Positions 34,601 to 48,095 of a stretch of 64,000 nt of DNA are shown piece by piece. The notes under the pieces were generated by a model. It was given only the letters and a program-made list of their open reading frames with translations, was not told the DNA's origin and did not search any database. The stretch is from contig KB722753.1 of NCBI GenBank assembly GCA_000349905.1, positions 566,202 to 630,201 of the forward strand. The letters are read 5' to 3'. Made by a program: the position numbers and the translations under genes. This DNA comes from Volvariella volvacea V23. Taxonomy: Eukaryota > Basidiomycota > Agaricomycetes > Agaricales > Pluteaceae. The first letter of the stretch is position 1. Each line of letters begins with the position of its first letter.

Positions 34601-37600
34601 AGTGGTCATTTGCGTATAACAGCGTACTGGACAACGCCTTATTAATTCTATAAAAACAATACCCCTCATTCGACTGCATCCTTGCAGTGATACTATATCC
34701 GAAGCGTTTTCACTCGTCGGATGTCGTGTTATTACGTTTTCAGACCCCGGTGAATGCACCCGTATGACTAGTTACGAGTGTCGATGGACCGCGGAAGGTG
34801 TGTCTTCGAAAGGTATTCCACCACTTGGCTAGACCCAATGCGCCGATGCGTACTTACACTCTTAATGTCATACCTGAGCACCATCGTGCCTCCATAGATT
34901 GGGAGCACTCCCGATATGTAGTTTCAGGGTTGCATAGATCGGGGACTTTGCCCCTTTTGCTTTCAACACCTTGAAGATGTCTCCCCACGCTTGCCCACGA
35001 TGGGAAAGGCTCCACACTTTGACTATCCTAGTAATGCTGTTACTACAATAGTGCTTCTTGCCTCCTATTACTGCACCACTAAGTTCACTCCGTCGACCCC
35101 TCGGCCTCGAGTGTGACCCTGCACGAGGGATTGTTTGATCCCACTAACTGTGCAGCTGAAGGGTTTGTTTAGATGCACATTCAGTACGCCTATGCTGAAT
35201 CTAAATAATCTGACCACCCGACCCTGACACTGAGAAGCTTTATATCGCTAGTGGATGAATACTCAACATATTCGACGTCTGTATACGACGGATAATCCGG
35301 GGCTCCTCTAATTCGAATAATCAAATGCACTTTAAAAGCCCCCCACAACGCGTTGGGAAAACTGGGAAAGGTCATGATTCACTGGAATCATTGCATCACT
35401 AGCCCTGGCGTCGTGTCGGGGATAGGACCGCCTGCAGCATTACGACGATGTCAAACTCTATCCAATTCCAGAGCCGCTTTCATCATTTTTGGACCCAGGG
35501 AAGCAAAAGGGCACCCACGCTCATTTCTGAAGATATCACGGACGGTACAACACAGCGCACGTTCAACTTATCGCTCACAAGGCTTACGCTAGATAGTTCG
35601 ATCCGGGTAGCGGGAGAAAGCAGGCAGTTAGGAACAATACAGCGCGCAATAAAGAGAGATGCAGTCACTCACTCGGTATCTACACGAAATCGAATACCAT
35701 GCGCGGGCACAAGTGTCACGCACTTGGTCGATGTCATGCGACACATGAGGTGACATCAGATCGGAAATTCGGCTTGGTTGCAGTGCAAAGGCATGCACTT
35801 GAGATAAGAGAGAAGGGATTAGCACAGGCAACTGGGAACGGAAGCATGAGAGTGCACTATCACTGAATTTACGAAATAGCGCTGTGAAGGTGATCGTGCC
35901 GGAGACAACCGAAGAGCATGAGGACAAAGTGGCTAGGCACAACATTGCAGGTGTTGAACGAATACCAAAACTTTGTCCATCAGGAGACTGGATATCTTGG
36001 TATTCGCGTCGTTGTACTACCTACTCCTCCTGCTTCAAGTCGGAGCGTTGCCATTTGGGGAAAGTATAATTAATGTACCATTGTTTATGTCCATGTAACC
36101 GTTGATTTTCACCGCATTTCTCCGTTTGGCTCAATCGAGATCGCACACGTCGTGACCGTCACGTCGCGGGAATTGCACCGCCGGCCTTCCATATCCCCGT
36201 CATTAGTATACAACCCCCAATAATTCCAATAATTCCGAGACTTCCACAATCGGGGTGTCCAAGATGCTGCGCTGAATACCGATTGAATTATGCGTGCGCG
36301 TAGTACACTTACTCGTGAACGTCGTTTCTTTCATCAGCAAAATTTAGTTCTTTTTGCCGCCATAAAATCTGCCATGCAACCTTGGTACAATTTTTGAAAC
36401 GAAACTTATACTGATATGAAACATGGATTTCATGAGCAGTTCACTAGCAAGTGACACACCGGACACACTTAGGTCGATAGCGACTCGGCGGTAATGGTCG
36501 AGAGCTAATTAAACATGGGCTCATGCATTCCACGATAAGTAATACAGGGTGTCCCAATTTTCACGCTGTTTTTCGCGTATTTGCTCGCCTCATTCTGCGG
36601 CTTCACAGTATTAAGAGCGGCCTTTCTAAAAATGATTGCAGTTACAGGTCAAGTGGCCTTTGCTGACCCTGCAGCTTGAAGGGAGATGGAATATTCATCA
36701 GAGAGCCACACGCAGGAGAAGCCATTAACTTTGTTTTCTCACTAGAAAGGGATGAGGTTTACGGTCCGAGTCACCCTAACTTTGATATACTGAAGGTATG
36801 TGTTTAGATGGAGACTACAAGTAATTGGCGCAACTCACCTGTGGTGCACGCTCTCACCAGGATCCAAGGGCTGTGCCTTTCGAGATTCTGTGACTACCAG
36901 GGGTGCCCTCACCCATGCGATGGCTAGTGCAAGCCAGTTCCTTGCTTCACAATCGATCCAGGTGTCATGGATGGGAGTTGAAGGAAGAAGTTATGCAAGG
37001 AACAGTCCACTTGTGTCTGGAAAAGGGTGTCCCCGCCGGTGATGCCCTTTACACCTGCACGAATAGAGACCCCGAGCATCTTGGCGCGGATGAATGGTGA
37101 GGTAGTGCACATTAGGCCGAGATTAATTGGAACGAGAAATGGATATCCTGCTGGGCTTTTTAGGTTGAGAATGAGATTATGGCGAGGTTTTCAAGGATAA
37201 GAAGTGCGGCGTAAACCGGCTGCTCCTTGGATAGTTCTCATGCACGTTTAAGTCAAGATTAAAGTTTGCATTATTTGCCGTGGCGTTGTCGTTCATCCTG
37301 CGCGGATATAGCTACGGCTTACAGAACTAGTGCGCTGATACTTGATCCTATTCAATTCAGGGTAATTCTCGTAATTGATTATACTCCAGCCCTTTCCATT
37401 CCTTCTATTTGGGCACTCACTAGTGGAGTGTGTGTTGGCACAGCGGGTATAGGGAACAATCAGATGCCGACCCTGTTAGCACTCAGCACGAGGGCGATAG
37501 TTGAGGTGACCATACGGCATTGTCAACGCCCGCCATTGGGTGACGAGGAGTACGAGTTTTCATAATCATGAACTTGCGCGTGTCAGAAGTACGCGACCCT

Positions 37601-39115
37601 GTATCTCCGTTTGTATGACTTTGTTCAAAGTTGTTCAAGTAGACCCGAAACGTCGCAGGTAAACTTCCCTTTTTTGAGCATTCTCGTCCGATGGTAGATA
37701 CCCTCGAGTCATAGGGTCCATCTTCGCAGCAACAGGGTGGCTCTACCAAGAGTTTTCATGAACTTTGAAGATACTTCTACGAGGGGAGATTGATACTTCG
37801 AGCTGTCTGGCACGCCAAGCACGATAGCTTAACTCCTTTCATTGTTACTACTTGTCCCGCGAAAATTTGAGCTGAGTATACAATAGATGCCACAGTTGGT
37901 CCGGATCTATACCTAATTCCGTCATACAGAATGTTCCCAAATATTTGTACAAGGGGTTCGTGAACAAGGATCCTACGAGACTTTTCTTTAGTCTGAACTT
38001 GAATCATCGTGATGATCCCATTGCACATGTGCATCAGATGCATCAACATCGCAGATCACCATCACACTCGCACACGTTAGGTCAGAATATCTCAGACTAC
38101 TCTCTCGAACCCCTTTTACACATGCACATGAGGTAATAATAAATGGGTCCATGTGTACAGGGATTCCTTAATGATGCTGAAGCCGGGGGCATTGGGATGT
38201 TTGGGCTGGGATGGTAAAGATCTGACCTAGGCCCACGCACATGGAATCGGCTGTGCATCACTTCATCTATTTCGTGAGGCTAGAAGGAATTCTTGATCCA
38301 TTCAACTCGGTTTCGCTATTCCTGAAGCAAATTTCTCCCCAGGGTCCACACCAACAAATGGTCGCTCGCCAGCAAATACAGGTTATAATAGATAGGACAG
38401 GGTCAACTAATAGATGTACTGATACTTGGTGGAAGGACCATGAAACACTAAAGCAGATAAGGCAGACCAAAAAACGTGCATAACTACCGTAGCGAGGTGG
38501 GAGGGGACATGCAGGAACGTCGTGATAAAGGAGAGTATGGCATCAAAGCAAAGACGACAACAATAATACGTACTAACGAGGAACTGCTAATAGTAGAGTG
38601 GCGATACTTCTAACTAGATATACTGAATGAGAGATTCTCAAGAACGGGGGGATCACCGTGCCCTTCAACGCCGATGGGAAGCAACGATAGTCGAAAAAGG
38701 GAGATTAGGTTGTGCGTAAATGGGGTATGTATCCCCTATTCGGTTGTATGCAAGCGTGGTGGGTTGAGTGGGGGATAAGTATGGGGCGAGTATAAAGCTG
38801 AGACCAATGCGTGGGTTGTGGATACAGGGGCATGACGGACAACAGAAAGGTATAGGGTAGTGCAACAAACCGAATGGAGTACAGCAGCCATAAAATAATG
38901 CCAGCAAATAATTGACAGAGAATGACTGGTGGAAGGATTGCATGAGTATAGAAGTGCTCGTGGATGAGGATTACTGCGAGAGAAGAGTCCGACAATGACG
39001 GCGCTGGAAGGCATGTCCATTTAAGTTGAGCTGTAAAGTAAAGGTCGGCTAGCATACATTGTATTTTGGGTTGGCGCAAAAAAGCGTGGCGGCGGAGAAG
39101 CAGTGCGATAGTGCA
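31660..39115. other. Gene-poor stretch, about 7.4 kb
   Basis: Apart from probable 5' exons of the METTL25-like gene (to about 32.1 kb) and the 3' region of the homeobox gene, I see no supportable gene. ORFs are short, lack splice context and have no conserved motifs. A CAGGGTGTCCCAA string at about 36545 resembles the end of some DNA transposons, but I found no partner end. A frame near 34660-34745 faintly resembles the hAT transposase C-terminus and is too weak to call. The region may hold decayed transposon sequence. Confidence 0.4.
32637..32736. other. Assembly gap of 100 N
   Basis: 100 consecutive N in the gene-poor stretch, which suggests a repeat that did not assemble. Confidence 0.98.
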
Positions 39116-40970
39116 TTACTGCGGCGTAGCATATCCAGATCCCGGTGTCGAACCCGGATGGGAGTGACCATCATTGAAATATTGTTGTGGCTGGTCCTGG
39201 GATTGCGTTGACTGCCCAGAAAGGCGGGGGCTATGGAAAGTCGGGTAAAGATTGCCGCCCGGATGATGTGGCTGATGGGTAGGATGGCTTGAAAAGGGGT
39301 TAGGCGGCAAGACGGGCGGCGCTGAAAGTGGGACATCCGAGGGCATGTAGTGAGAGGACGAGGTTGGTCCCGCGGGGTGTGGCGCCTGACTAGGGACGTA
39401 AAGGCGACTCGCACCAAAATCCAGATTGTTGCCTGAACTCATTTGGGAAGAGCGTGCCGGAGGCATTCCGATCAGGTGTCTGGAGCCAATATAGTCCGGG
39501 TTACTGTGGTGGTAATCAACTCTGCCCGGAGTATTTGGCAACGACTGGAGGGTCATCGGATGATAAAGTTGGAGGCTATCGGCATTAGGCATCGAAGAAC
39601 GACGACCACTGTGATCAAGTAGTCCAGAGAAAGACGTACTGCGTCCCGTTGAAGGGAACGGGGCGGTCGTGGTGGGCCCGGCAGCCGCTCGATGAGCTGG
39701 CGCGAGGATGCGACGTCTAGCCTAGAAAAGTGCAAGACAAAAAGGAAATATGGAGGGCAATAGAATCCGTTACGTTAGCTATTTTGTAATACGAGGGTCC
39801 GAAATTCATGCTCACGTTAATCATCCAATTTGAAACTTGGCTCATTGATAGACCAGTTGCGTGGCACAGTTGCTTTTTCTCCTCCTCACTTGGATAAGGA
39901 TGGTCGGAGTGGCGGTGGAGCCAAGCTTTCAAAAAATCCGTAGTCTCTTTCGGGAGCTTGCCTCGCTTACGCTGTGGACGCTCCACAAGCTGGGATGTCG
40001 GGATAGGTGGTGATCTTGAGGGAGACCCTGAAACGGTGATGGAAGTGGTCGCAGGCATGGCCGGAGGATAAGACGGGTTGGAGGGGGGAAGAACGTAGTC
40101 GTTCGGAAAATTCCATGCTTCACTTTTTATTGTAGATAACGGTCTGCGGTCTTGGCCTGAGATACGAGTCGAGCCCCCGAGTAGTGGAGGTGGAACCTGT
40201 GAGGAAGGAGTACTGAACGACGCATGACGCATGCTATCCAGCTGGCTGGGAGTAGAGCTGGGCCGCACGATTGGGGGAGCGGAGCTGCCCCAGTGCTCCC
40301 CCTCCTGGTGGTAGGGAGAGAGGCCTGCTGATCGATGGTAATCAGAGGAAAGGGGGGAGCTGAAATTCGACGGTGTGAATGTCGAACTAGACGGAGTCGT
40401 ACCATTGGATAGACCAGAATTCGGGAAAGGAGACTCGAAGGAATCTACAAAATTGAGGTTGGTTGACACTCGAGGGCGAGTGGCCATTTTGTCTGTGCTC
40501 TGTTCGTCAATACTGCTGGGTGGATTAGAAGAGAGACTGCCGGCTGCATTATTCGGAGGGAAGGCATAGGAGGATAAGGAGGAAGAGGTGGGGGCCTGGT
40601 AGGCGGGGCGCATCGGCGCAGGGGGGTAACTCGACAGGCGAGAGCGACTCTCGGAGTGGAGAGTTGGCAGCGAGTTGCGACGTTCGGCGCGGTAGGAATC
40701 GTCATCATTGAAGGCGGTAAAAATGGACGGAAGCTGGACCTTGGAATGATCCACACCGCTCTCACCAGACTGCTTAGCGTGTTCGGCAACAGCCGTGGTC
40801 GGATTTGAAGACTGACCAGGAACGACACTGGAAGCGTCCATGTCCCAATTTTCGTGGGCTCCCCTGGGCTTCTTGGGCTGAGGCGAATCTGCTGGGGTTA
40901 GAGAGCGCTTCTCGCCTCTGGAGACGATGCTGCTGTCTGTATCGGCGTTGGAGGTGGCCGAACTGGACAT
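39116..40970 (-). CDS. TALE-class homeobox transcription factor
   Basis: Homeobox-KN (TALE) DNA-binding regulator. The homeodomain lies near residues 330-390: RKRGKLPKETTDFLKAWLHR, then HSDHPYPSEEEKKQLC and QVSNWMIN, after which an intron (about 39721-39810) joins to ARRRILAPAHR. The TALE 'HPYP' extra loop is clear. Position 49 of the third helix is Met (WMIN) instead of the usual Phe (WFIN). Long Ser/Pro-rich flanks lie on both sides, and SRGEKRSLTPADSPQPKKPR near the N-terminus may be a nuclear signal. The ATG at 40970 (MSSSATS) is chosen. A GTAAGT donor at about 41520 follows an ORF starting MPLEQSHHDSTAELN (41599), so an additional 5' coding exon is possible. It is not next to a mating-type HD partner, so it is probably a general regulator. 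Confidence 0.85.
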
Positions 40971-41040
40971 TCGTCGGGAGTCGTAGTCGACTGAATCGGT
41001 AGGACTGGAGACAAGGGAAGGAAAGAGAAATGAAGGAGAG

Positions 41041-41250
41041 GAATGGCAGAAAGTGCGAACGAAGGAGGGCGTCAAGCGAGAGATGACGGAAGAGGAGGTG
41101 GGAAGAGGAAGAGGAGGAAAGGGGAAGGAGGGACGAAAAAGGACAAAAAGCGTAAGGGTAAATTGGGGAGAAAGGGAAAGAAAAAAGGCAAAAATGAAGT
41201 CAGTTCGCGGTCGGATGCAGGAAGAGGGGCAGAACGGAGTTGGGAGTGGA
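41041..41250. repeat. Purine-rich low-complexity tract
   Basis: The plus strand is almost only G and A (GGAAGAGGA-type runs), so the minus-strand transcript of the homeobox gene would have a pyrimidine-rich leader or intron. ORFs here are composition artefacts. Confidence 0.75.
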
Positions 41251-41599
41251 GTTGGAGACTAAGAGTGGACACAAACATTATGGCAGGAGAAGCGGACGGG
41301 GACAGGTCGAGGACGATGTTGTCAGCGTCGGTCTTGGAGTCTGCACCGCTGCGAGCGAGATGGAAAGACCCAATGTCAGCCCGACTGGCAAGAAAACAAT
41401 CCGATCGAAAGGTGAGCCGCTCGTAATGTGTCCTTGAACGGAAGGAGGGACAGGGCAGGGGGCCAGGGAACAGGCATGACAGATGACAGCGGCTTATGAA
41501 ATAGATTGGAGGGCCAACTTACAGTGCGTACTGGAGCTGCGCGACGTTGTAGCTGTTCAACTCAGCCGTGCTGTCGTGGTGGCTCTGCTCCAAAGGCAT

Positions 41600-42636
41600 C
41601 TGAACAGGAGACGGTCTGCTGCCACTCGCGAGTGAACGGTCGGAAAACAAATGTGCTGAGAGGTCCGGGAGGAAGTAAATGAGCGGGCTTGTGTCTGGAC
41701 AGCAAGATGGGGTTTTAAAGTGGGAACGAAATCCTGTGCAGGCCGAGCAAAGTGTGGGAAGCAGGACTATGGAGGAGTTAGGCAACTCCTGCTCTTCCCC
41801 TCCCCCCCTGGCCCCCCTGCCCCCCTACAAATCTGCCCCCTTACCCAACTCAAAACTTTCCGTCGATTTGCACAACAAACTCGGTAGCGAATAGGATCGT
41901 CCCATCCAATCTAGGAACCGTGAGCAATAATCTATCTATCTATCTATCCGCTTATTCTTTTTCTACTACGCCCCTAATTGCTCATTATTTTCCTTATTTC
42001 CATATCTTACCCGATCCTTAATTAATCAATCGAATCTCTCCCAGACACAAATCTCACCCACATCCATACACCGTCCTTCCTCTTCGCTGCTCTTCCACTC
42101 CCCTCTTTTCATCATCCAGCTATCCGCTCGCCATCCCATCTCATCCCCCCGAGTCTTCCCTGCCCCTCCGTCCTCCAATCACTCCGCCCCTCCCCACCCG
42201 GCCAGCGACGATCCTCTTGGTCCAGCGCCCACTGAAAATTGCGTCCTTCATCCAATTCAGGTCACTCCTGCTCCTTAACTCGATCACGTACCCCCCAAAC
42301 CTCCGATCCCCTCTTATGGCTATATTACTCCGCTTCCCATATTTGGACATATAATCCTACTTTCAGGCACGATGTGCGCGGAGTTTTACAGCACAAACTC
42401 TAAATTCGAATCCGCTGCTGCAGTTCATCAAATCTTTCTCGAGCCATCTCACGGCTTATTATCATTGCCCGAGCCAGACCCAGTCGACGCAACGGAGGCT
42501 ACAACTACATGCATTATTCAGGGTAATAGTCGTAGTATAGATCCAAGCACTCATGCAAATCGTGATGTAACGTTTCAATGCCTTCCGTCACGTCCTCGAC
42601 ATTCGTCAAGGCCCAGCCAGCCCAACAGCTGCTGCG
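41600..42636. other. Upstream region of homeobox gene, C/T-rich
   Basis: Between the possible first exon of the homeobox gene and the 3' end of the Nud1-like gene. Contains long C/T-rich plus-strand runs (41795-41830, 42030-42200) and a short TATC repeat. Probably the homeobox promoter. No gene is supported. Confidence 0.5.
41931..41948 (+). repeat. (TATC)n microsatellite
   Basis: Four tandem TCTA/TATC units. Confidence 0.85.
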
Positions 42637-45600
42637 TTATGATCCTTCCCTCGCACCATGCCCCTTGGACTTCTTTGCCTTGTTCATAATACCCAGCAGC
42701 AGGTGGTGTGCTTTGGCTCTCTCTTTCTCCGAGACCTCTATCCCATCAAGCATCCGAATCCGTGTGCACGCCCGCATGATTAGGCCTCGGTATGCCAAGC
42801 GACCGATGTAAGATTCGTCCGGAAGATCCCGTCGGAATTTTGCATCTAAATCCTGCCAGGTCTGGCCTCCAACTTCCTTTTCTCCCGCCACTCCTTCAGA
42901 CGGTTGTAATGCACCTGGTACATCCCTTACCAGGAGTGGTAGATACCACCCCAGTGTACATGGGTTCATCCTGTGATATCAAGGAGAGGGTCATTGAGTA
43001 CACAGAACTACATCATACCAAGCCCATCACAACGGAGGTTCCATTCCATCAAGCCCCGCATGCCCAGCATAGGCGCGAATCCCATGCGGTGAGCAACCAA
43101 GATAGCAAATTGCCGAAGCATTGATGTTCCTCTATAAACGACGATCACACCCACGTGAGGTGGGAAAGCAGCCAAGTAAAGCAGGATCATGAAGGCACCA
43201 GACCCAAGAAGAGGAAAAGGAGAGCATGAACAAAACTAACACCCACCTAAAGTCGAGCATTTCTACATCTGGCATCTTTTGTAACAGACGGATCAGAGGT
43301 TTCGTTCCTTTGAGCCGAGATCCTATGATGGTGAGTTTGCGCAACCTTGTGAGCCCCTCAAGCGGCCGAGCATCTTCCAGGAAGTTGTAATTCAGATTCA
43401 ATACGCGTAGATTGGGGACCAACGACGAAATCTCCTCGGGAAGCGCGGTGAGTCGACATGCGGCTAATTCCAAGTATATCAGGTTGTAACATGGTTCCTC
43501 AAAGAATTTGGTTTTGAGGGGATTTCCTGTTTGTATTAAAAATTAGGAATCAGTTAAATCCGCAAAATGGGAGTGAAAAGAATCAAAAGCGAGCGGCTGC
43601 ATCCAACATCAAGGAGTCTCGCGAGAGAAAATCGCAAGAACAAGGCAGCCGTTCGAGCGACAAGGTGATGGGAAAAGGGTGAAAATAGCAAGGCACAATC
43701 ACTGTGGGTGCTTGACACCCCCTTGAGGTAATGGTAAACATCAAGAGGATACTGACCAGATAGATACAACCGCTTGATATCGCGGATATCACGGGTGTTG
43801 AGGTGACTTGCGTTATGTGTTGGGTATCAGTAAAAAGGGCGTAATCAATGAAGAATGCACCACAGATACTCACAGGCTACCTCCACTCTGGTTCCGCAAA
43901 CTAAGGTTTTCCAACTTGGTCAAACGAGCCAAGTCGATGAGATTGGAAAGGGAATTATTGTCCGCATATAACGTGCGAAGGTTCAAAATCGACCCTACAC
44001 GCAGCTGTTGAAGTCGATTACTGCTAATTCGTAGGATACGCAGCCTAGGCATAGGTCCATCAACCTTGACTTCAGTGAGTTGATTGTTGTCTGTCGTAAC
44101 GGGGCAGCAAGATTGTAGGAGTCAGCACAGCCAAATTATTCGTGACCGCCGGTCCATCAACAGATGGTTTCTCGGAGAACCAGACCTCCACACATACCTA
44201 GATTCAAGGCAACGAGTGATGGCAATGATGCCAAACCACAAATGCTTTCCAGGCGATTTTTACTCATATTTAACATCTCCAGTCGGGTCCTAGGATTGAA
44301 GTAGGACAATAGGTCCACATGGGTGGTTAGCACATCGCCGCAGCTTGCATGGACTAGCGTGGGATCGCAAGGACACACCATCGGCATTGGGCCAGATCCA
44401 CGGACTGAAGGTTGTTTCCTTGCAAACTCAATTTTACAAGGCCATCCATATGTTCTAGCCCATCAACGCTGGTGATCTGGTTTCCGTCTGCTTTGAGCTC
44501 CCGTAGGTGCCGCAGACAGGCTAACTCTAGAGAAAGAGTGATGTCGGCCGAGGTCGACATGTCTGACAAGATGTAGAAAAACCAAAATGAGGTGGCTCAC
44601 GTTGCAGAGAATTGATGTCATTGCGACTGACATCTAGGTTTTCGAGGTTCGAAAGGTGGTTAAAGGACGTCAACCCTGTAAGACTGCACGGGGCAATGAA
44701 TCTCAAGGTCAGGGTTACGTTCCTTACAAGAACCTACAGCCAACGCAGCGTTACGCCGCAAAATGGAGTGATACACTCACCGATTCGTCGAGACAGATAA
44801 TGTCCTCACGCTACCAGGGACACCACTGAGCCACGCAAGCTGGTTTGCATTCCTAAGGGAAACAATCCACTTCGCCGTTAGTCCGTGCCCCGTACCGAGG
44901 GGTGATGGGGTCCTGAACTGAACGCGGGCATCACTCACAAATTCAACGCGTCCAATCGAGGCAAGAATTCCTTTAGCCTCGTGACGCTCTCTAGATCTTT
45001 TCGGGATAAATCAATAGAGGCTAGGTTTTCCCAATAGGGCTCAAATGGCTGTACATCAGTGATGACCTCCACAAGGCGATCGTGGGCGACACCAAAAGAA
45101 CACTCTGTGAGAAAGGTAGCATTGCCTTTGTTTATACTAGGGTCTTCGTGTAACGACCTGGGATGACCCGTCGACGGAGTTCTGTTGCTCGGTCTGCCCT
45201 TCTTACTGTCCAGGGAACCGCCATCCAAATTCTTGGTTGAGGCAGCGGGTGCGACTGGAGGTGGTTGATCAGGTTGGCTGTTATCCAGGTCACCCATCTT
45301 AGAAGACGAATCGCTATTCCCGTCGGAGTCTTCGGGAAATGGACTTTCATCAGTGGCTTCTCAAAACAGGGAGAAGGAGAAGGATAGGGTAATTGTGTCC
45401 ATGAGAAGCGGAGTACTGACCAGTATCAATTAGCGCACCCATCATGTCTGCTATTCGTTTGGATCTTGCAGAAGGGAGGAAGGTGCTGCTTCTTATGGCG
45501 CTTCCTGCCGCCGAAGCGTCTTCAACGGTGCTGCTTTGCGTCCTGTCACTTTCCCCATCAGTGCACGAACTGGTACTCCCGTTAAGCCCTCTGATGGGAC

Positions 45601-48095
45601 CGTCCCTCTTGCCATCCGAGAAACTCACGGAACGGCGATTACTAGGTTTGTGCATTGGCGTCTGATAGAGTGCTCCGTTAGGGTCCTTCAGCGCAGACGT
45701 GGGTGTGACGCTGGAACTCTTTAAAGCAGACTTAATAGAAGGGGTTGAACCAGCGGAATTAGAGCTGGGCATTGGCGTCATTGGCAGGCGAGATGAAGGC
45801 AGGCACGACTCGCGAATAGGGATGTCTGTCTGCTGGATACTAGGTTCACTTTGCTCTGCTTCGTGTTCTGCTTGTTGCGGTGGTATGCTGGGCTCAGTAG
45901 CCGATTCGTCCTCGTCCCCTTCCGATTCGGTACTCATATCCTCTTCACCTTCGGTTATGCTGGCTCCACCGCTTCGGGCAGCGTCATCGGTGGAGAAGCT
46001 TGTCAACTCCAGCTCCTCTTCATCGTCAACGTCGGATTGTTCACTGGGACTGTCTAGGCCTACTCGCGGGCGCCCATTTGCACGGCTTTCGTTACGAATA
46101 GGTTCATCCTCCCTCCCTCGCGATTCGTCGCGTAAGCTTTCTATATCTCCGAAGGGATCCTCACTACCATCTTCCACAGGTAAACCTTCCTCCACTCCGT
46201 TGGTACCGGCAGTGCTCTTCACCCATCTCCCCAGCGTCTTGTCGAATAGCATATCGCCTAGTCTATCAGGTAGTGCAGGCACATCGCCAGGTGCTATAGT
46301 ACGGATGCGTGCTGGCCCTGAATGCTTTACGAAGGAGGGAGCACTTCCGGCGGTCAATGTTGTACCTGACGCAGTGCTTGAAGAAACAAATCTGTTCAGG
46401 TCGTCGTTGGTATTTCCGTGCACAGAAGATGGATATAAGGGTGGGGCACGGGTTGGAGGGGCAAGGAATACTGAAGCTTGGTGTTGTTCGTTCTGCGATT
46501 TCCTCGTCTCCACTTGGATAGGGGCTGGCTCTTCAGCGGATTGGGGGTTGTGACCAATGGATATCCCAGAAAGCCTTTGCGACAAAATCTTCTCCGAATA
46601 ATCGGATGCCGTTGAGCGCCGGCTAGTGGCTCGGTTGCGCACCCGTTTTTGTGGACTGATTTTGCGCGAATTGAGCTGATTTGAGCATGCACCCAGTCCG
46701 GAGGCAGAATCTTGTGCTAAGGTAGAGCTGGTCAAAGATCGTTGGTTCGCTTGGTCATGAGGGCCTCCCTTCTCCGTCGAAGTGACGCAGTTGGTTGTTC
46801 CTCGCGACGAGGATTGGGATGGTTTGTCCTTGTCCTCTATAGATGTCGTTATATAAGATACGTCCTCATCTCCAGAGAGTAAACGTTTCTGACCCTTCAT
46901 ATCATTTCGGATCTGAGCCATGAGTGCTGCTGCTTGTTGCCTGTAGGTAAGGCTAGAGGATACCGTCTTGTCGGTTGGGGTTGAGTTCTGATGCTTTACA
47001 GAGTTGATCGAGGATGATTTAGCTCGACCTGGGGTATAAATTAGTTTTGAAGCAAGATATAACAAAAGGCACACCTGAGTCAGAATTAGCATTGGGAATA
47101 GAATTTATGGAGGCCCGATTGGATTGTGTAAGGGGTGGGCCTGAAGTCTTCGTTGTCGAGGTGGTTGAGAAATCACGCGCCTGCTTGATTTGTTGCATCA
47201 GAGACTTGGACTCTCCAATGTAATCCCGTCCTGCAAGTCTCGGACGCGCTATGGTGATGCTTTCATCGATATCATCCTCGTCAAAGTCGCTAGGCGGGCT
47301 CAACTTGACCCTCTTCGTGCTCCTCAAATGGGAAAAGCTGGAGGCTGGCTTAGAAGGTTCGGGTGGTTGTGATGCTCCCAGTCGAAAGCTAGATGGCGAT
47401 GATGCTGTTGTGGTACCAGATGGTGAGTTAACTGCGATTGAGTCGACGATTGCGGAAAGATGGTCGCGAGTGTAAGTATCGTAATGAAATTGGAAAAGAC
47501 GAAGCCGGGGGTCGGTATTTGGCGCGAATGATTGTGTAGTGAGCGGTGAACGCGAGGCGTCCGGTGGTTGTTGGGGCAAAGCAAAGTGCACCTGGTTTGA
47601 ATGCAACGAGTCACTCTTCGGTACGACGAAGGTGAATTGGGGGTTATTCCTTCCGATGGACGCGAGAGAGGCCGTAGTGCCAGTGGCATGAGCATGGCGA
47701 GTGCTGGGCTGATTAGTCGAGACGGCGTAACCATCAGACTCGAGATGCGGTGGGGGTGGCGACGGAGGTTCGAACATGCGTTCCAACGGCAGAGGCGTGA
47801 AGATATCCTTGACGGCGGCCTTTTTCTGGCCAGCAGCTTTGGGCAAAGGTGCATTTGGGATGTCTTCGCGTATCAAGAAGGTGCCCACAGGAGATTGGGC
47901 AGAGACTTGGCCGAGGTCGCGATCACTGTTGGTATGAATGCGTGTGGCCACAGGCACTGTGAGGGAGATGGAGCCAGTGGCATGTTGATCGTCCTTGTCG
48001 CCCTCGTCGTCATCTGGCTCGAGATCAATCCACTCGTCCTGCAGCTCGTCCGTCTGCCATGCGGGACGCGTCGAAGGCTGGGGCTGGGTGGCCAT
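42637..48095 (-). CDS. Nud1/Cdc11-like LRR scaffold of the spindle pole body
   Basis: Best match is the Nud1/Cdc11/SnaD family (centriolin-related), the scaffold that anchors the septation/mitotic-exit network at the spindle pole body. The start at 48095 gives MATQPQPSTRPAWQTDELQDEW, the usual N-terminal 'W-x-D-E-L-x-D-E-W' motif. A long disordered Ser/Thr/Pro-rich part follows (exons 47060-48095 and 45420-47020). It contains DIFTPLPLERMFEPPSPP, YIGESKSLMQQI and RRSVSFSDGKRDGPI, probable Cdc14/kinase docking segments. The C-terminal third (about 45300-42640) is leucine-rich repeats on many small exons (LASIDLSRKDLESV, LRELKADGNQITSV, LRILRISSNRLQQL, LRVLNLNYNFLED). It ends with SYIGRLAYRGLIMRACTRIRMLDGIEV, the LRR cap. 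About 1,300 residues. The repeat architecture is certain; the specific name is inferred from the combination of N-terminal and C-terminal motifs. Confidence 0.75.

Noticed and set aside
34547..34759. Faint hAT transposase C-terminal resemblance on the plus strand
   Set aside because: Only a short S-x-A-F-S-like run, with no flanking domain and no terminal repeats.
41053..41262. Long open frames in the purine-rich tract
   Set aside because: They arise from biased composition (Lys/Glu/Arg/Gly repeats) and lie antisense to the homeobox gene leader.
45699..46553. 284-codon plus-strand ORF
   Set aside because: Antisense shadow of the Ser-rich, low-complexity exon of the Nud1-like gene.
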